DNA of 28,294 bases from Plantago elongata (Eukaryota > Streptophyta > Magnoliopsida > Lamiales > Plantaginaceae): positions 1-28,294 of the forward strand of contig JAYMSP010001849.1 of NCBI GenBank assembly GCA_036897095.1, given 5' to 3'. The notes under the pieces are model-generated. The model was not told the origin of the DNA, did no database searches, and saw only the letters and a list, made by a program, of their open reading frames with translations. The position numbers and the translations under genes are program-made. The stretch's first letter is position 1. Every line of letters starts with the position of its first letter. Shown piece after piece: positions 26,720 through 28,294 of this stretch.

Positions 26720-27127
26720 AGGGCGGATTGATATACAACTCAAATACTTATTGAAATGAATTTTGATATTTTTGTGTTTAGAATTCAATTTAAACTGGAG
26801 TAACCAAAATATCCTTATTATTACCCAATTTATCTCTAACCTCCTTATCTCTCCCTTATTCCCAAATTAATTGTTCTAATACTACAATTCATATATATAA
26901 CCAATCATCCCATTACAACAAATTTAAAAATTAATTATTAACCGATCAAACTATCACATCTTACTTACACCAATCATTATTCTCTTACACAACCTATATA
27001 ACAAACTTATAATATCCAATACAATTACAATTCTATACGAAATACTAATTGTAACAATCCAACTATAATTTGATCAATATTCATCCATTCAAACGGATCC
27101 AACTCCAATTCTATCTCAAACTTTAAC
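26720..27127. mobile_element. Uninterrupted relative of the split MITE at 2.9-4.2 kb
   Basis: Reverse complement aligns with both flanks of the foldback element at 3042-4039, across CGTATAGAATT on one side and AATTTGTTGTAATG on the other. The undisturbed insertion site is AACAAACTT at 27000-27008. A block at 26985-27100 also matches 25645-25750. Outer boundaries are approximate, and the ends GGCGGATTGATA and TAACAGCC are only weakly inverted. Confidence 0.55.
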
Positions 27128-27526
27128 AGCCTGGATCTGGTTCAGACGTCAAGGGTTGTGCCGAATATTTCCATACACATTTATTAAAATCTCAAACATT
27201 ATCCGTTACAAACCAAATGTACTTGGATAAGTAGAGCAAAAAAACAGAAAACACACATTTAAACTTAAACTGCAGCAGCAAAATTCGGCCAAAGTACGGC
27301 TGTCTGAGCTATCCAAGCCTGTCCTCGTGCTCAAAATCTGGGAAAGTAAATTTTATTGAAACATGAAGAGTGTCAATCACTAGGACTCAGTAAAGATAGT
27401 CAGGCATGCATTAATATGCGTATGAAATGCAAGAATACAGTAAACCAACACACACGCTGATCAGGCAGTTATTTTTGAACAGTGGGGAAACCACAAACGG
27501 GAACAGGACATGATCGCTACAGGTAT

Positions 27527-27650
27527 TCCACCCGGCGATAGTAACAGGAGAGTGTCGTGGCATGAAAATCCACCCAACGGCAGTAATAGTGCAAGACCGC
27601 GGCATTGGATCCACCCCGACGACAACATGATAGTGTCATTATAGGCTAGT
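27527..27650. repeat. Degenerate 42-bp minisatellite, three units
   Basis: Three units are marked by TCCACCC at 27527, 27569 and 27610, each followed by a CGRCRRYA-like segment and AACA/AATA. Spacings are 42 and 41 bp. It lies within the probable LTR. Confidence 0.65.
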
Positions 27651-27946
27651 CCCCTAGAGGTGGCCCCTACGGATTTCAAGAGGTGCCCACACCGCGGGTA
27701 CACGGTGTAGCGCTTTGCTCCGCATGGCATTTAGCGACTGCCGAATTACCAGTAACAATAGTGCTGCAAGTGACATCACCCAGCTAAACAGGACGTGAGC
27801 GGTTTCCCAAAACAATTTTTAGTGTGTGTTTATATTTTCAGAAAAACGGTTTTCGTGCAATGTAGTGCGTGAGGATCAGAAACAGGGTAATATGCAGATT
27901 CAGTACAGTAGCAGTGAACATGATCAGTAACAGTATCAGTAAACAG

Positions 27947-28215
27947 GATCAGTAGACATGAATCGGTGTGTACAGTGTGAATCAGTAATTGGAGCAATAA
28001 AATATTAAGTCAAGACGGGTGGTGTATCCTAAGTACATGTCATCTATAACTTATATAGTTAGAAACCTAAATCGGTAAACATGATCAGTAGATAGGACTC
28101 GGGGTACAATATTAATCAGCAATTGGGGTACTAAAATGTTAAGTCAAGACATATACAGTTTCCTAATACAGATTGTCTAGAGTGATACAGTCAGTCAACT
28201 AAATCGGTAAACGGG
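27947..28215. repeat. Two-copy tandem repeat of about 135 bp
   Basis: Units 27947-28082 and 28083-28215 both start GATCAGTAGA, share TTAAGTCAAGAC in the middle and end CTAAATCGGTAAAC. They are clearly diverged. Shorter ATCAGTAAACA motifs precede them (27921-27946). This fits the tandem-repeat-rich U3 part of an LTR. Confidence 0.75.
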
Positions 28216-28294
28216 CTGGTCGGTCGTCGTCGAGTAGTCGCGGTCAGAGTTAGACAGTCAGGCAGATAAACAGGTACATGAATCGAAACGCAAT

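Larger units (their letters stand above)
27140..28294 (-). mobile_element. Probable Ty3/Gypsy-type LTR, partial, running off the window
   Basis: Read on the minus strand, the composition changes to GC-richer sequence with two AATAAA signals (27352-27357 and 27180-27185), the second followed by ATATTCGGCACAACCCTTGA near the proposed LTR end. The order of U3 tandem repeats, AATAAA, then a GAGCACGAGGACAGGCT-like block and a second AATAAA resembles LTRs of plant chromovirus-type Gypsy elements as I recall them. No gag-pol, primer-binding site or second LTR is inside the window, so it could be a solo LTR or one end of a full element. ORFs within it (for example 27461-27730, minus) are not supported as genes. 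Confidence 0.45.

Noticed and set aside
27411-27730. Two overlapping minus-strand ORFs of 67 and 89 codons
   Set aside because: They lie over the 42-bp minisatellite in the probable LTR; the repeated GG-containing segments come from the DNA repeat, not a protein family.

Overview
The window reads as nuclear DNA of a flowering plant, most likely an asterid eudicot and plausibly of the Lamiales. The reasons are GT-AG spliced genes with AT-rich introns, an R1/Rx-like NLR fragment of a type abundant in Lamiales and Solanales, plant-type E2F and site II promoter elements, and a dense load of miniature transposons. There are no operons, CRISPR arrays, tRNA genes or rRNA genes that I can support.

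Layout. 1-2500: a minus-strand NLR resistance-gene pseudogene, with a coiled-coil exon, an intron and a broken NB-ARC region that stops before any LRR. 2500-7740: gene-free DNA with a 52-bp tandem repeat, a Mutator-like foldback element nested inside an older MITE, a duplicated repeat block with a Tourist-like MITE in one copy, a Helitron-like 3' end and a short ORF that may be a decayed transposase tail. 7745-13670: a complete 17-exon MCM2 gene (955 residues), the replicative helicase subunit, with a compact promoter carrying site II and E2F motifs. 14337-15038: a single-exon minus-strand PADRE/DUF4228 gene. 15585-15774: a Stowaway MITE. 16970-19615: a two-exon VTT/TVP38-type membrane protein gene (254 residues) with site II promoter motifs. 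19616-28294: no convincing genes; at least eight MITE-type elements or fragments, a 50-bp tandem repeat and, at the right edge, what looks like a minus-strand Ty3/Gypsy LTR running out of the window.

The three intact genes do unrelated housekeeping or signalling jobs (DNA replication, stress-related PADRE protein, endomembrane lipid/vesicle protein) and show no sign of acting as a system. I found no previously undescribed multi-gene system. The most informative feature is the nested transposon: its insertion site can be reconstructed because related uninterrupted MITE copies lie at 26.8-27.1 kb and 25.65 kb in the same window.
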